Source: Aureispira sp. CCB-E (GTDB lineage: Bacteria > Bacteroidota > Bacteroidia > Chitinophagales > Saprospiraceae). From it: 64,000 bases of DNA. Positions 18,642 to 27,308 of this stretch are shown piece after piece. Positions within the stretch are counted from its first letter, which is position 1, and every line of letters starts with the position of its first letter. A program made the position numbers and the translations under genes. The notes below the pieces were generated by a model. It did no database searches. It worked only from the letters and a program-made list of their open reading frames with translations, and was not told where the DNA came from. Location of the stretch: assembly GCF_031326345.1 (NCBI RefSeq), contig NZ_CP133671.1, forward strand, positions 1,240,001 through 1,304,000, written 5' to 3'.

Positions 18642-20483
18642 ATGTGTGGAATTGTAGCTTATATAGGCGCTAGAGATGCCTATCCGATCCTTATTAAAGG
18701 TTTGCAAAGATTGGAATATAGAGGGTATGATAGCGCTGGAGTGGCATTGCTAAAAGACGAAGAATTAACCGTTTATAAGAAAAAAGGTAAAGTAAACGAT
18801 TTAATTGCTTTTACAGAAGGAAAAGATGTATCAGGATCAGTAGGTATGGGGCATACACGCTGGGCAACACATGGAGAACCGAATGATGTAAATGCACATC
18901 CTCATTTATCAGGAGATAGAGACATTTCTATTATTCACAATGGAATTATTGAAAATTATGACTCGATTAAAACAGCCCTAGAGAAGGAGGGACATACCTT
19001 TACATCTGATACAGATACAGAAGTATTGGTGCATTTAATCGAAACAATTCAAGCGAAAGAAAATGTAGGTATTGCAGAAGCTGTTCGTATTGCTTTGACA
19101 AAAGTTGTAGGCGCTTATGCGATTGTGGTTTTGAGTAAGAAAGAACCAAATAAAATTGTGGCTGCTAGAAAAGGAAGTCCTTTGGTAGTGGGAATTGGAG
19201 AAAAAGAATTTTTTCTAGCTTCAGATGCTTCTCCAATTGTTGAGTACACCAAAAATGTTGTCTACATTAAGGAAGAAGAAATTGTTACGCTGAATAGAGC
19301 AGGTGAATTGACTTTGAAAACTATTGACAACGAAATTCAAACGCCTTTTATTCAGCATCTAAATATGGAAATTGAGGCGATTGAAAAAGGTGGATATGAG
19401 CACTATATGCTTAAGGAAATTCACCAGCAACCTACTACAATGGCAGATGCTATGCGTGGGCGCTTGAACGTCAAAAAAGGTTTGATTACATTAGGTGGCG
19501 TTGCTGAATTTGAGAATCGTATCAAAAATGCGGATCGACTAATTATTATTGCTTGTGGGACGTCTTGGATTGCAGGTTTGATTGGAGAATATTTGTTCGA
19601 AGACTTGGCACGTATTCCAACAGAAGTGGAGTATGCTTCGGAATTTAGGTATAGAAATCCTATTATTACCAACAAAGATGTTGTAATTGCTATTTCTCAA
19701 TCTGGAGAAACTGCGGATACATTGGCAGCATTGGATTTGGCGATAGAAAAAGAAGCATTGACCTATGGTATTTGTAATGTTGTTGGTTCTTCTATTGCTA
19801 GAATTACGAATGCAGGATCTTATATTCATGCAGGACCAGAAATAGGAGTGGCTTCGACTAAAGCTTTTACAGGGCAGGTAACTCTGTTGACTTTGATGGC
19901 ACTTCAATTGGCACACAATAAGGGAACCATCTCTCAGTCCTACTACTTTCAATTATTGAATGAGTTGGATACGCTACCTGCAAAATTGAAAAAAGTAGTC
20001 GAGCAAGATGCCAAAATTAAGTATATTGCTAATTTATGGAAGGATGCAGAAAATGCTCTTTATCTAGGACGTGGTTATAATTTCCCAATCGCTTTAGAGG
20101 GAGCCTTGAAATTGAAAGAAATTTCGTATATTCACGCAGAGGGATATCCAGCTGCAGAAATGAAACATGGTCCTATTGCTTTGATTGATGAAAATATGCC
20201 TGTTGTCATTATTGCAACGAATGGTAGTACTCGTGAAAAAGTAATTAGTAATATCCAAGAAGTAAAAGCTCGCAAAGGTAAAGTATTGGCTATTATTACA
20301 GAAGGTGACGATCATATCCCTCAAATAGCAGATCATGTTATTGAAATTCCGCAAACAGCAGAACCTTTGGTGCCTCTACTATCTGTTATCCCATTACAAT
20401 TATTAGCCTATCATATTGCTGTTCTAAGAGGTTGCAATGTTGATCAACCTAGAAATTTAGCAAAATCCGTTACGGTAGAATAA
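18642..20483 (+). CDS. glmS: Glutamine-fructose-6-phosphate aminotransferase (isomerising)
   Basis: GlmS makes glucosamine-6-phosphate from fructose-6-phosphate and glutamine, the first step toward UDP-GlcNAc. The catalytic Cys follows the initiator Met (MCGIVAYIGARDAYPIL). The class II glutaminase motifs YRGYDSAGVA and HTRWATHGEPNDVNAHPH are present. Two SIS isomerase domains follow (ACGTSWIAGLIGEYLFE, AISQSGETADTLAAL, GRGYNFPIALEGALKLKEISYIHAEGY), and the C-terminus PRNLAKSVTVE is conserved. Length 613 is typical. The DUF4290 gene starts 8 bp later, so the two are an operon. Confidence 0.97.
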   Translation: MCGIVAYIGARDAYPILIKGLQRLEYRGYDSAGVALLKDEELTVYKKKGKVNDLIAFTEGKDVSGSVGMGHTRWATHGEPNDVNAHPHLSGDRDISIIHNGIIENYDSIKTALEKEGHTFTSDTDTEVLVHLIETIQAKENVGIAEAVRIALTKVVGAYAIVVLSKKEPNKIVAARKGSPLVVGIGEKEFFLASDASPIVEYTKNVVYIKEEEIVTLNRAGELTLKTIDNEIQTPFIQHLNMEIEAIEKGGYEHYMLKEIHQQPTTMADAMRGRLNVKKGLITLGGVAEFENRIKNADRLIIIACGTSWIAGLIGEYLFEDLARIPTEVEYASEFRYRNPIITNKDVVIAISQSGETADTLAALDLAIEKEALTYGICNVVGSSIARITNAGSYIHAGPEIGVASTKAFTGQVTLLTLMALQLAHNKGTISQSYYFQLLNELDTLPAKLKKVVEQDAKIKYIANLWKDAENALYLGRGYNFPIALEGALKLKEISYIHAEGYPAAEMKHGPIALIDENMPVVIIATNGSTREKVISNIQEVKARKGKVLAIITEGDDHIPQIADHVIEIPQTAEPLVPLLSVIPLQLLAYHIAVLRGCNVDQPRNLAKSVTVE

Positions 20484-20491
20484 AAAATATT

Positions 20492-21250
20492 ATGAACAAC
20501 GACTATAAGATACCTACAGCCAAAAAAATGGCTGATTATAATACTCAAAAAGAAAATCTGTTGATCCGAGAGTATGGACGTAATACTCAAAACTTGATTA
20601 ATAGAGCCAAGCAAATAGAAGATCGAGAAGAACGTCAAGTGTACATCGAAAAAGTAGTTAACTTGATTATGGCGATGCATCCTCATACTAGAAATTTGGA
20701 TGATTACAGGTTAAAAGTATGGTCACATGTTTTAAAGATGGCAAATTATGAATTAGATGTCGATCTGCCAGAAAACTTGCCTGATGCACGAACAAAACGC
20801 AAGCCAGACCAAGTAGCTTATCCACAAAATACCAAGCGTTTGCGTCACTATGGTCGAAACGTTCGGATTATGATTGAGAAGGCCAAGCAAATGGAGGACA
20901 AAGAAAAACAAGAGGCATATATTACGGTTATCGCTGCTTACATGAAAATGTCTTACAAAACTTGGAATAGAGAGAATGTTAACGATGAGGTGATTTTTAA
21001 GGAATTTGCTCGATTGGCAAAGGGAGAATTAGAAGTACCCAAAGGTACTAATATCGATTCTTTGGTTTCTCCTCGCAAAACCAAAACAGGAGGGAATAGC
21101 GGAGCAAGCAACAATACAGGAAGAACCAAGTCTAGTCGTCATACAAGTTCTAAAAAAAGCTCAAAAAGTAACTCTAGTAAAAACAAAAATTCTAGACGAA
21201 CGTCTACCAATGGTAGTAAAAGCAAAAATCAGCGTAATAGAAAACGTTAA
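20492..21250 (+). CDS. DUF4290-family protein with basic Ser/Lys tail
   Basis: The first ~180 residues match the Bacteroidota DUF4290 family (YNTQKENLLIREYGRNTQNL, IEDREERQVYIEKVVNLIMAM, HVLKMANYELDVDLPENL). The function is unknown. The YGRN motif is repeated at residue ~112 (YGRNVRIMIEKAKQMEDKEK), suggesting an internal duplication. The last ~60 residues are a low-complexity Lys/Ser/Arg/Asn tail (SKKSSKSNSSKNKNSRR), which may bind nucleic acid or surfaces. It starts 8 bp after glmS and is probably co-transcribed. Confidence 0.85.
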   Translation: MNNDYKIPTAKKMADYNTQKENLLIREYGRNTQNLINRAKQIEDREERQVYIEKVVNLIMAMHPHTRNLDDYRLKVWSHVLKMANYELDVDLPENLPDARTKRKPDQVAYPQNTKRLRHYGRNVRIMIEKAKQMEDKEKQEAYITVIAAYMKMSYKTWNRENVNDEVIFKEFARLAKGELEVPKGTNIDSLVSPRKTKTGGNSGASNNTGRTKSSRHTSSKKSSKSNSSKNKNSRRTSTNGSKSKNQRNRKR

Positions 21251-21349
21251 CTAAACAGTTATTATCTTCTTTAAAAAAAACGACTCATCAATTCAGTTTG
21301 TTGCTCAGGTATGTTTTCCTAAGAGGATGAACGAATGTAAAAATAAACT

Positions 21350-21384
21350 AAAAGCTACTTCAAACCGTGAAGTAGCTTTTTCTA
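21350..21384 (+). terminator. Intrinsic terminator between DUF4290 gene and pabB
   Basis: An 11-bp perfect stem (AAAGCTACTTC 21351-21361 with GAAGTAGCTTT 21369-21379) with a 7-nt loop is followed by TTCTAT. It closes the glmS unit and ends 14 bp before the pabB start. Confidence 0.8.
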
Positions 21385-21397
21385 TAACAGGCACTTT

Positions 21398-22720
21398 ATG
21401 ACAATGGTATTAACAGTTAAAGAGACAATAGTAGTCAAACGCCAAATTTTGAAATGGGCAGAAAAACAGTCCGAAGTTATTTGCTACTTAGATAGTAATT
21501 ATTATCAAGCCGATCAATATAGTGCCTACGAGGCTTTAATTGCTGTTGGGGCAGAAAAAGAACTTTGCCTTAAAAGATCAGGAAATGCTTTTCAGTGCTT
21601 GCAAGCTTTTGCCAAAGAGAATCAAGAATGGTTGTTTGGACATCTGAGTTATGATTTGAAAAATGACGTAGAAGCATTAACATCCCAAAATAAAGATGTT
21701 TTAGAATTTCCTGAATTGTATTTCTTTGTGCCTAGTTATTTGTTTCTTTTTAATCAAGATGGAACTTTAGAAATTTTATCTAAACAAGAATCTCCAAAAA
21801 AGATTTGGAAGGCGATTAAAGATTTTTCTAGTACTGATGATAATGCTGAGAATTCAATGATTTCTATTCAACAAATGTTTTCAAAGGATGCGTATATGGA
21901 TACCATTCATCAAATTCGACAGCATATTATAGATGGTGATACTTATGAGATGAATTTTTGCCAAGAGTTTTTTGCAGAAAATGTGTCTATAAACCCTGTG
22001 AGGCTTTTCGATACAATGAATCAAATTGCAAAGGCTCCTTTTGCTACCTATTATCAAATAAAAGACCAACATTTGCTTTGTGGAAGCCCAGAGCGATTTT
22101 TGTGTAAACGAGGGAATCAGTTAATTTCTCAGCCCATTAAAGGAACGATTAAGCGGGGACAAAGTCAAGAAGAAGATGAAGTATTGAAGCACCAACTGAG
22201 AGCAAGTATCAAAGATCAAGCAGAAAATGTCATGATCGTAGATTTGGTGCGAAATGACCTGACCAAAGTTTGTCAGACGGGAACAATTCAAGTAGCCGAA
22301 TTATTTGGAATTTATGGTTTCGAGAGAGTCTACCAAATGATTTCGACAGTGGTAGGTGAGTTGCAGGAGCATAAAAACTGGGTAGATGCATTAGAGGCAA
22401 CATTTCCGATGGGATCTATGACTGGCGCTCCAAAGGTGATTAGTATGGAATTGATAGAGGAATATGAGAAAACGAAACGAGGCATTTATTCTGGCACGGT
22501 TGGTTATGTTACCCCTAATGGAGACTTTGACTTTAATGTGGTTATTCGTTCCTTGTTGTATAATCGCAGCAAGCAGTATTTATCTTTTCAAGTTGGTGGG
22601 GCAATTGTATACGACTCAGAACCTGAAGCAGAGTATGAGGAGTGTTTGTTAAAAGCTAAAACGATGTTAGAAGCATTAGGGATTTCGACCTTGGATAGAA
22701 CAACTTCTAGTGTACACTAA
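21398..22720 (+). CDS. pabB: Aminodeoxychorismate synthase component I
   Basis: A chorismate-utilising enzyme that makes 4-amino-4-deoxychorismate for folate. The diagnostic PIKGTIKRG motif has the Lys typical of PabB (TrpE has Ala there). SPERFL, VDLVRNDLTKVCQTG, FPMGSMTGAPKVISMELIEEYE and GIYSGTVGYV are all in order. At 440 residues it is a normal stand-alone component I. No amidotransferase gene (pabA) is adjacent, so the glutaminase subunit must be elsewhere. The start codon lies only 14 bp after a terminator, so the promoter must overlap that hairpin or be upstream. Its 3' end overlaps the convergent DUF547 gene by 14 bp. Confidence 0.93.
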   Translation: MTMVLTVKETIVVKRQILKWAEKQSEVICYLDSNYYQADQYSAYEALIAVGAEKELCLKRSGNAFQCLQAFAKENQEWLFGHLSYDLKNDVEALTSQNKDVLEFPELYFFVPSYLFLFNQDGTLEILSKQESPKKIWKAIKDFSSTDDNAENSMISIQQMFSKDAYMDTIHQIRQHIIDGDTYEMNFCQEFFAENVSINPVRLFDTMNQIAKAPFATYYQIKDQHLLCGSPERFLCKRGNQLISQPIKGTIKRGQSQEEDEVLKHQLRASIKDQAENVMIVDLVRNDLTKVCQTGTIQVAELFGIYGFERVYQMISTVVGELQEHKNWVDALEATFPMGSMTGAPKVISMELIEEYEKTKRGIYSGTVGYVTPNGDFDFNVVIRSLLYNRSKQYLSFQVGGAIVYDSEPEAEYEECLLKAKTMLEALGISTLDRTTSSVH

Positions 22721-23372
22721 AATCATATTTTCGGTAACGAATTTTATAATTTTTATATTGAGGAGCATTGATATAAACTTGTTGAAAATCTTTTTTGTAC
22801 AGCCAAAATATTTTGGAACAATGAATTGTTTTAGAAGTGGTATCAACCAAAAATTCTTGTTCAACAAAACTTTCCTCGGCTATTTTTAGCTGCTGATCTA
22901 AGAAATGTTCATCATAGTAAGCAATAGGAGGACACGACTTTGCACCACAATTTAGAGCAAAATGAATGCGATAATCTAGTTGATCAACAATCAACTCTCG
23001 GCGAGAATCTCGCCCAGAAAATTGCTTGAATAGTTTGTACAAAGATTTGCGATTTTTTCGTAGGATACCATGCTCTATATCATCCAAAGAAAATGAATGC
23101 CCGCCAATAATTACTTTTGAACGCATTACCAAAAATGGCTTTTCTAACATACTTTTTTGAATGCCTTTTTTGATAATCCAATAATTAGTTAAGCCATTGT
23201 AAACATTGATCCAAAAGGCAATTTTAGCTTTATCTTCTTGAAGTGTTTTCAAATTTACCGTTGCCAAGGTCTTTAGATATTCTTGAATCGTATTTTGATC
23301 TAGAGTTTCTCCATCTAGATATTGGGTTTTGAATCGTTTAAAATCTTGAGAGAACTTTTTGTGCTGAAACAT
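22707..23372 (-). CDS. DUF547-family protein
   Basis: A 221-residue protein of the DUF547 family: DKAKIAFWINVYNGLTNYWII, FSLDDIEHGILRKN, RIHFALNCGAKSCPPIAYY. The conserved NVYN, GxxxSLDDIEHxxLR and NCGAxSCPP segments suggest an enzyme-like fold resembling thiol/transglutaminase-type active sites, but no activity is established. No signal peptide is seen. It lies 15 bp after the SH3-domain lipoprotein gene on the same strand, so they form a unit. It converges with pabB, with a 14-bp overlap of coding ends. Confidence 0.88.
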   Translation of the reverse strand: MFQHKKFSQDFKRFKTQYLDGETLDQNTIQEYLKTLATVNLKTLQEDKAKIAFWINVYNGLTNYWIIKKGIQKSMLEKPFLVMRSKVIIGGHSFSLDDIEHGILRKNRKSLYKLFKQFSGRDSRRELIVDQLDYRIHFALNCGAKSCPPIAYYDEHFLDQQLKIAEESFVEQEFLVDTTSKTIHCSKIFWLYKKDFQQVYINAPQYKNYKIRYRKYDFSVH

Positions 23373-23387
23373 ATCACTATCTTTTTT

Positions 23388-24665
23388 CTACAAAACCAAT
23401 AATCGAAGCACTTTGTTCTGTGCTTCTGTAACAGTAGATGACATTTTCCAGTCGTTGCGTTTTAATGTTTGGACATATTCCGTGAAGGTACGACCTATTT
23501 TAGATTCTGGATAGTTGTCTGTAATGTGTCGATAAGCTTGTAGGAATTCAGCTTTTAGGATATAGGTTTGGGGATCAAAAGCAGGCGTTTTTTCGGTGCC
23601 TTGCAATAAAATATTTAATTGTTTGTCTAATCGTCGCTTGGCATCAGCATGCCAAACAAAATCTGGATAAGTGGCAACAAAGTAATTCCAAGATAAAGTC
23701 CATCGAGCCAATTCTTTAGGTGCAATCAATAATGTTTCATTGTCTAACCAAAAGTTAGGAACCTCCAATTGATATTGATTCATATATGCCCGCATGGGAA
23801 TAGAGCACTCTCTATAAAAAACTCGATATAAAAAATCGACATCCTCTGCTAATACTACCTGTCCATTTTTAAGCCCAAAATTGATTCCATTGGCAGCAAG
23901 ACTACGTGTAAAAGCATCGCTTTGCATCGTAGCACGTTGGTAACGTTTTATTTCTGTCGCCAAATGTTGATATTGGTTCATATTGGTAGAATTTTGCAGC
24001 GTTTTTAGGACATTTGTATAAAAGTTATGAAAAGCAATATAAGCAGCATCACGTGTATTTTCGTTGGTATGATTGATAAACAAGGTTGTAAAACGATTAA
24101 TTGCTTGACCAATAGAGTTAGGATTACTGCGATCTAAATTTGCTAGATAATTTTTATAGTTGGTAATGGACCCTTCATTAACGGGTTCTTGCATTTGTTT
24201 TTGCTGCTTTTTAGTAAATTCAGGACGTTCCTCATTAGCTGCTTCTAATAATTCGGCTGTCTCTCGCTGAATAACTACCTTTTGATTTTGTTCTTTGGGA
24301 AGAAATTGAACAAAGGCAGCATAGACCCAACCTTCTATTTTTTCTTCTGTCTGTATTTTGTACCAGTGGGCGTTGTAGGTTTTACGATTGTAAATAATTT
24401 CAGTGGTAAAATTGGTGCTGTCGTATAAAAATTCAACTAAAACACCATCACTCAAAATATGGAGTACCGTTCCTTCCAAGTCGGGCGTTTCTCGAACCCT
24501 CAATCGACGGGTTATGGTTTCCATAAATCGACGAGGGGGGGCTTCTTGAGTTAGCGTTACAGGTGTTTGTGTATTGGTCAAAGGTGTAGTTTCTTGATCG
24601 TCACAAGAGTAGAAATAAATAGAGAGTACAATAAAAAAGAAGAATCGGACGTAGGATGTTCTCAT
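23388..24665 (-). CDS. Lipoprotein with N-terminal SH3b domain
   Basis: A signal peptide with lipobox (residues 1-21, ending YFYSC) precedes a bacterial SH3 domain (about residues 50-120: TRRLRVRETPDLEGTVLHIL, then EKIEGWVYAAFVQFLP). The remaining 300 residues are mainly helical, with a pattern I do not recognise. SH3b domains often bind peptidoglycan or peptides in the envelope, so an envelope-associated role is an inference. First gene of a two-gene unit with the DUF547 gene. Confidence 0.82.
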   Translation of the reverse strand: MRTSYVRFFFFIVLSIYFYSCDDQETTPLTNTQTPVTLTQEAPPRRFMETITRRLRVRETPDLEGTVLHILSDGVLVEFLYDSTNFTTEIIYNRKTYNAHWYKIQTEEKIEGWVYAAFVQFLPKEQNQKVVIQRETAELLEAANEERPEFTKKQQKQMQEPVNEGSITNYKNYLANLDRSNPNSIGQAINRFTTLFINHTNENTRDAAYIAFHNFYTNVLKTLQNSTNMNQYQHLATEIKRYQRATMQSDAFTRSLAANGINFGLKNGQVVLAEDVDFLYRVFYRECSIPMRAYMNQYQLEVPNFWLDNETLLIAPKELARWTLSWNYFVATYPDFVWHADAKRRLDKQLNILLQGTEKTPAFDPQTYILKAEFLQAYRHITDNYPESKIGRTFTEYVQTLKRNDWKMSSTVTEAQNKVLRLLVL

Positions 24666-24813
24666 TATTAGTTATATTTAGAGTGTTTGGTAAAGATACA
24701 AACTTCATCTTGTTCATGAAAATTGTATGGGATGCCCTTTTTATAGGAAAATAAGTACGTTGATAATAACAACTAGTTGACATGGTTCATAAAGAATTCA
24801 AACTATTAAAATT

Positions 24814-25425
24814 ATGAGTAAATCTATTTTAATTTTGGGTGGTGGTACCTTTTATCATGTTCGAAATCATTTGTCAATTGCCGCCCCTGCTTTTGGTACA
24901 ACAGCACGTTGGTTGCATGATCATTTACCCAATTCAAAGTTGATGTTAACCAAAATGGCAGAGGCATCTTCTGCTTTGGAAACGAATGAAGATGTAAAGG
25001 AGTTCCTAAATGATGCCCTAAAAGATACAACTTTAGATGGTATTATTATGAATGTTGCCTTGTGTGATTATGAGGGAAGGATAGGAACGGTGGCTTCTGG
25101 TAAACATGCTCAGCGGTTGCAATCTAGAGAAGGCAATCAACAGATGGAGTTAACGGCAAGTGATAAACTCATTGCCAATATAAAAGTACAACGTCCAGAT
25201 CTATTTTTAGTTGGATTCAAAACAACAACTAGTTTTAGTCCCGACCAACAGCAAGCTGCTGCTTATAGAATGCTGTCAGAATCTAAAGGAGATTTGGTAT
25301 TGGCCAATGATACGCTGACTCGATACAATTTATTGGTCAATTCCAACAACGAACGATTGATAGAGTCCAGCAATCGGCTAGACGTTCTAAATTATTTGGT
25401 CGAAGAAATTTTGAGACTAAAATAA
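24814..25425 (+). CDS. CoaB/DFP-like protein, stand-alone
   Basis: The 203 residues resemble the C-terminal (CoaB) half of the phosphopantothenoylcysteine decarboxylase/synthetase CoaBC: a Rossmann-type start (ILILGGGTFYHVRNH), IIMNVALCDYEG in place of the AAAVADY segment, LTASDKLIANIKVQRPDLFLVGFKTTT in place of the nPDIL..VGFaaET segment, and LSESKGDLVLANDT in place of the KxxDlIvaN segment. The CoaA-like flavin domain is absent and the SSGKMG loop of true CoaB is not found, so it is probably a paralogue rather than the housekeeping enzyme. Substrate unknown. Confidence 0.75.
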   Translation: MSKSILILGGGTFYHVRNHLSIAAPAFGTTARWLHDHLPNSKLMLTKMAEASSALETNEDVKEFLNDALKDTTLDGIIMNVALCDYEGRIGTVASGKHAQRLQSREGNQQMELTASDKLIANIKVQRPDLFLVGFKTTTSFSPDQQQAAAYRMLSESKGDLVLANDTLTRYNLLVNSNNERLIESSNRLDVLNYLVEEILRLK

Positions 25426-25592
25426 ACCCATTTTTTAGATCCTTCCAGAAATGCTTTAGAGTTTAAAGCATTCAAAGATATAAGTACTTTATTCGCTAAA
25501 TAGGAACCATTCTAAGAGAAGAGAAGTTTATCTAACAGCGAAGTCGTAATGGCTGTGTGTATTATGTAATGGTCTTGTTAACAAAGTACGAA

Positions 25593-25901
25593 ATGGATAA
25601 AAAAAGTTTTATTATAGGTTTGATAGTAGGTTGTTTGGTAACGATGTGTGTGTGTCTTATTGGGGTAAATTATTATGTTGATCAGAAAATAGAGGCCGCT
25701 AAAGAAGAAGCAAGGAAGCATTATGAGGTGCTTCAAGAAAAGTGGGAGACAGAATACAGAGCTGAATTGGCTCATTTAAAAGAATATGCCAATAAAAAGG
25801 CAACAGAAAAGGGAACTGAATTGGTTGAAAAAGCATCCGATAAATTCAAAAAATACTGGAACAAGAACCAAGAAGAGCCAGATAGTACAGAAATGGAATA
25901 G
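25593..25901 (+). CDS. Small single-pass membrane protein with coiled coil
   Basis: From the ATG at 25593 the protein has 102 residues: a short Lys-rich N-terminus, one membrane helix (residues ~5-28, FIIGLIVGCLVTMCVCLIGV), and a long charged helix likely to form a coiled coil (EAAKEEARKHYEVLQEKWE onward). ATG at 25569 and GTG at 25557 are also in frame but would put extra residues before the MDKKS start. Family not recognised. It precedes the Lys-rich gene at 26038 on the same strand, 136 bp apart. Confidence 0.7.
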   Translation: MDKKSFIIGLIVGCLVTMCVCLIGVNYYVDQKIEAAKEEARKHYEVLQEKWETEYRAELAHLKEYANKKATEKGTELVEKASDKFKKYWNKNQEEPDSTEME

Positions 25902-26037
25902 TTCAGTTGAATTCTTGTTTGCACAAGTCTAATATTTTTATTAAATTGCGTTAGATATTCATACGTTAAATTTTAATCCATCACAGAGTTGATCTTAGGT
26001 GAGAATTCTAAGTATTTGCTCCAATTATATCAATATT

Positions 26038-27162
26038 ATGCCTGTAAGAAATCCTTTTACGGTAGCGAAGCTAAAAACCATTAAAGCTCAGATTTATGCG
26101 AAAGCATTGAAAGTGATCTTAAAAGAGAAACTGAAAGATGGTGAAACCGTGCCTTTTTCGCTTTTGTTGAACCATGTTTATGCGGGACTAGATGAAAAAA
26201 AGAGCGCCAAATTGCCTTTCTTGTTATTAGGTGAACCCAAAGATGGAGAAGCTACTTGGAAAAAATTCCGAGACTCGGAAGTGTCGCCAGGAAAGAAACA
26301 AAAGGATTTTATGGTGGTGGGGACTTGCACGCGCCAAGGAGATCACTTGATGTTAAGTATTAATCGAAGCAAAGGATTGAGCAAAATTCCTCCTAAGGCA
26401 AAAGCTTATTTGGATAACGCTATTAAAAATGCGAATCCCAAGATTACAATTAGTACCAAAGATGGAGGAGAAGACAAGACGGTTGTAGGAGCTGTAGGTG
26501 TATCCGATGGCAAACAGCCTGAGCAAGAAACTAAGACAAAGGATACTGGTTCTTCTACTCAACCAGAAACAGGGACAACTCCTAAAGTAACAGAGGAAAA
26601 GAAAAAGAAGGTAGTCGAAAAATATAAGAAGGAAAAGCAAGATGAGGCGAAGGAATTGGGGCAAAAGTTTAAGGACCTTAAAGCTTTATCTTCCAGTGAT
26701 TCGGTGAAGAAAGTAGCAAAAAATATCAAAAAGGGTAGAACTACAAAAAAAGACTTGGAAAGGGTGAAAGAATTGAATCAAGTTTTTTCATCTACCGAAA
26801 AGTTGTATAAAAAAACAGCGAAGCAAATTCAGAAAAAATTTAACAAGTCCTATAAGGAGTTGGTAAAAAATAAAAAGAAGTTTTATCAATTATCTTTGGC
26901 AACCAAACAGAGTAAGAAAAGCTTAGCAGAAACCTTAGCGAATTCTTATTATGAGAAAAAACTAAAGCGAGTTGCTACCTCTGACGAAGTGAATGACATT
27001 CAAAAGATTATCAAAGATGTTATCTTAATGAATAAAAAACGAAGAAAAAAGGCAAAGCAAGCCTTGTTGTTTAAAGCCACTTCGTATGTTTTGAAAAAAA
27101 CTGGACCCAAAAAGTTTAAAGCAAAATATGTCAACCAAATTCTACAAAAAAAGGTTGCCTAG
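26038..27162 (+). CDS. Lysine-rich protein of unknown function
   Basis: The family is not recognised. From the ATG at 26038 there are 374 residues. Residues 1-140 look like a folded domain (FSLLLNHVYAGLDEKKSAKLPFLLLG, KDFMVVGTCTRQGDHLMLSI). A Thr/Lys/Gly-rich linker follows (about 140-185). The last ~190 residues are helical and very basic, with about 54 lysines (KKKKVVEKYKKEKQDEAKEL, MNKKRRKKAKQALLFKATSY). Such a tail could bind nucleic acid or form coiled coils. No signal peptide from this start; an upstream in-frame start at 25999 would add 13 residues and is less likely. Confidence 0.75.
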   Translation: MPVRNPFTVAKLKTIKAQIYAKALKVILKEKLKDGETVPFSLLLNHVYAGLDEKKSAKLPFLLLGEPKDGEATWKKFRDSEVSPGKKQKDFMVVGTCTRQGDHLMLSINRSKGLSKIPPKAKAYLDNAIKNANPKITISTKDGGEDKTVVGAVGVSDGKQPEQETKTKDTGSSTQPETGTTPKVTEEKKKKVVEKYKKEKQDEAKELGQKFKDLKALSSSDSVKKVAKNIKKGRTTKKDLERVKELNQVFSSTEKLYKKTAKQIQKKFNKSYKELVKNKKKFYQLSLATKQSKKSLAETLANSYYEKKLKRVATSDEVNDIQKIIKDVILMNKKRRKKAKQALLFKATSYVLKKTGPKKFKAKYVNQILQKKVA

Positions 27163-27175
27163 TTTATAAAAGCAG

Positions 27176-27212
27176 AAAGTCCCTCCTGAATTTTTTCACG
27201 AGGGACTTTTCT
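27176..27212 (+). terminator. Intrinsic terminator after lysine-rich gene
   Basis: A 10-bp perfect stem (AAAGTCCCTC 27176-27185 with GAGGGACTTT 27200-27209) and a 14-nt loop, followed by TCTTA after a T-rich arm, 13 bp past the stop. It lies between this gene and the convergent purA. Confidence 0.8.
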
Positions 27213-27308
27213 TATGTCTACAAAGGACTAATAGAATTTTTGTCAATGATCAAAAGAAATCGCACCATAAAAATAGTTTTGTTTAGTGCCAGAGCCTTGA
27301 ACAATTCT

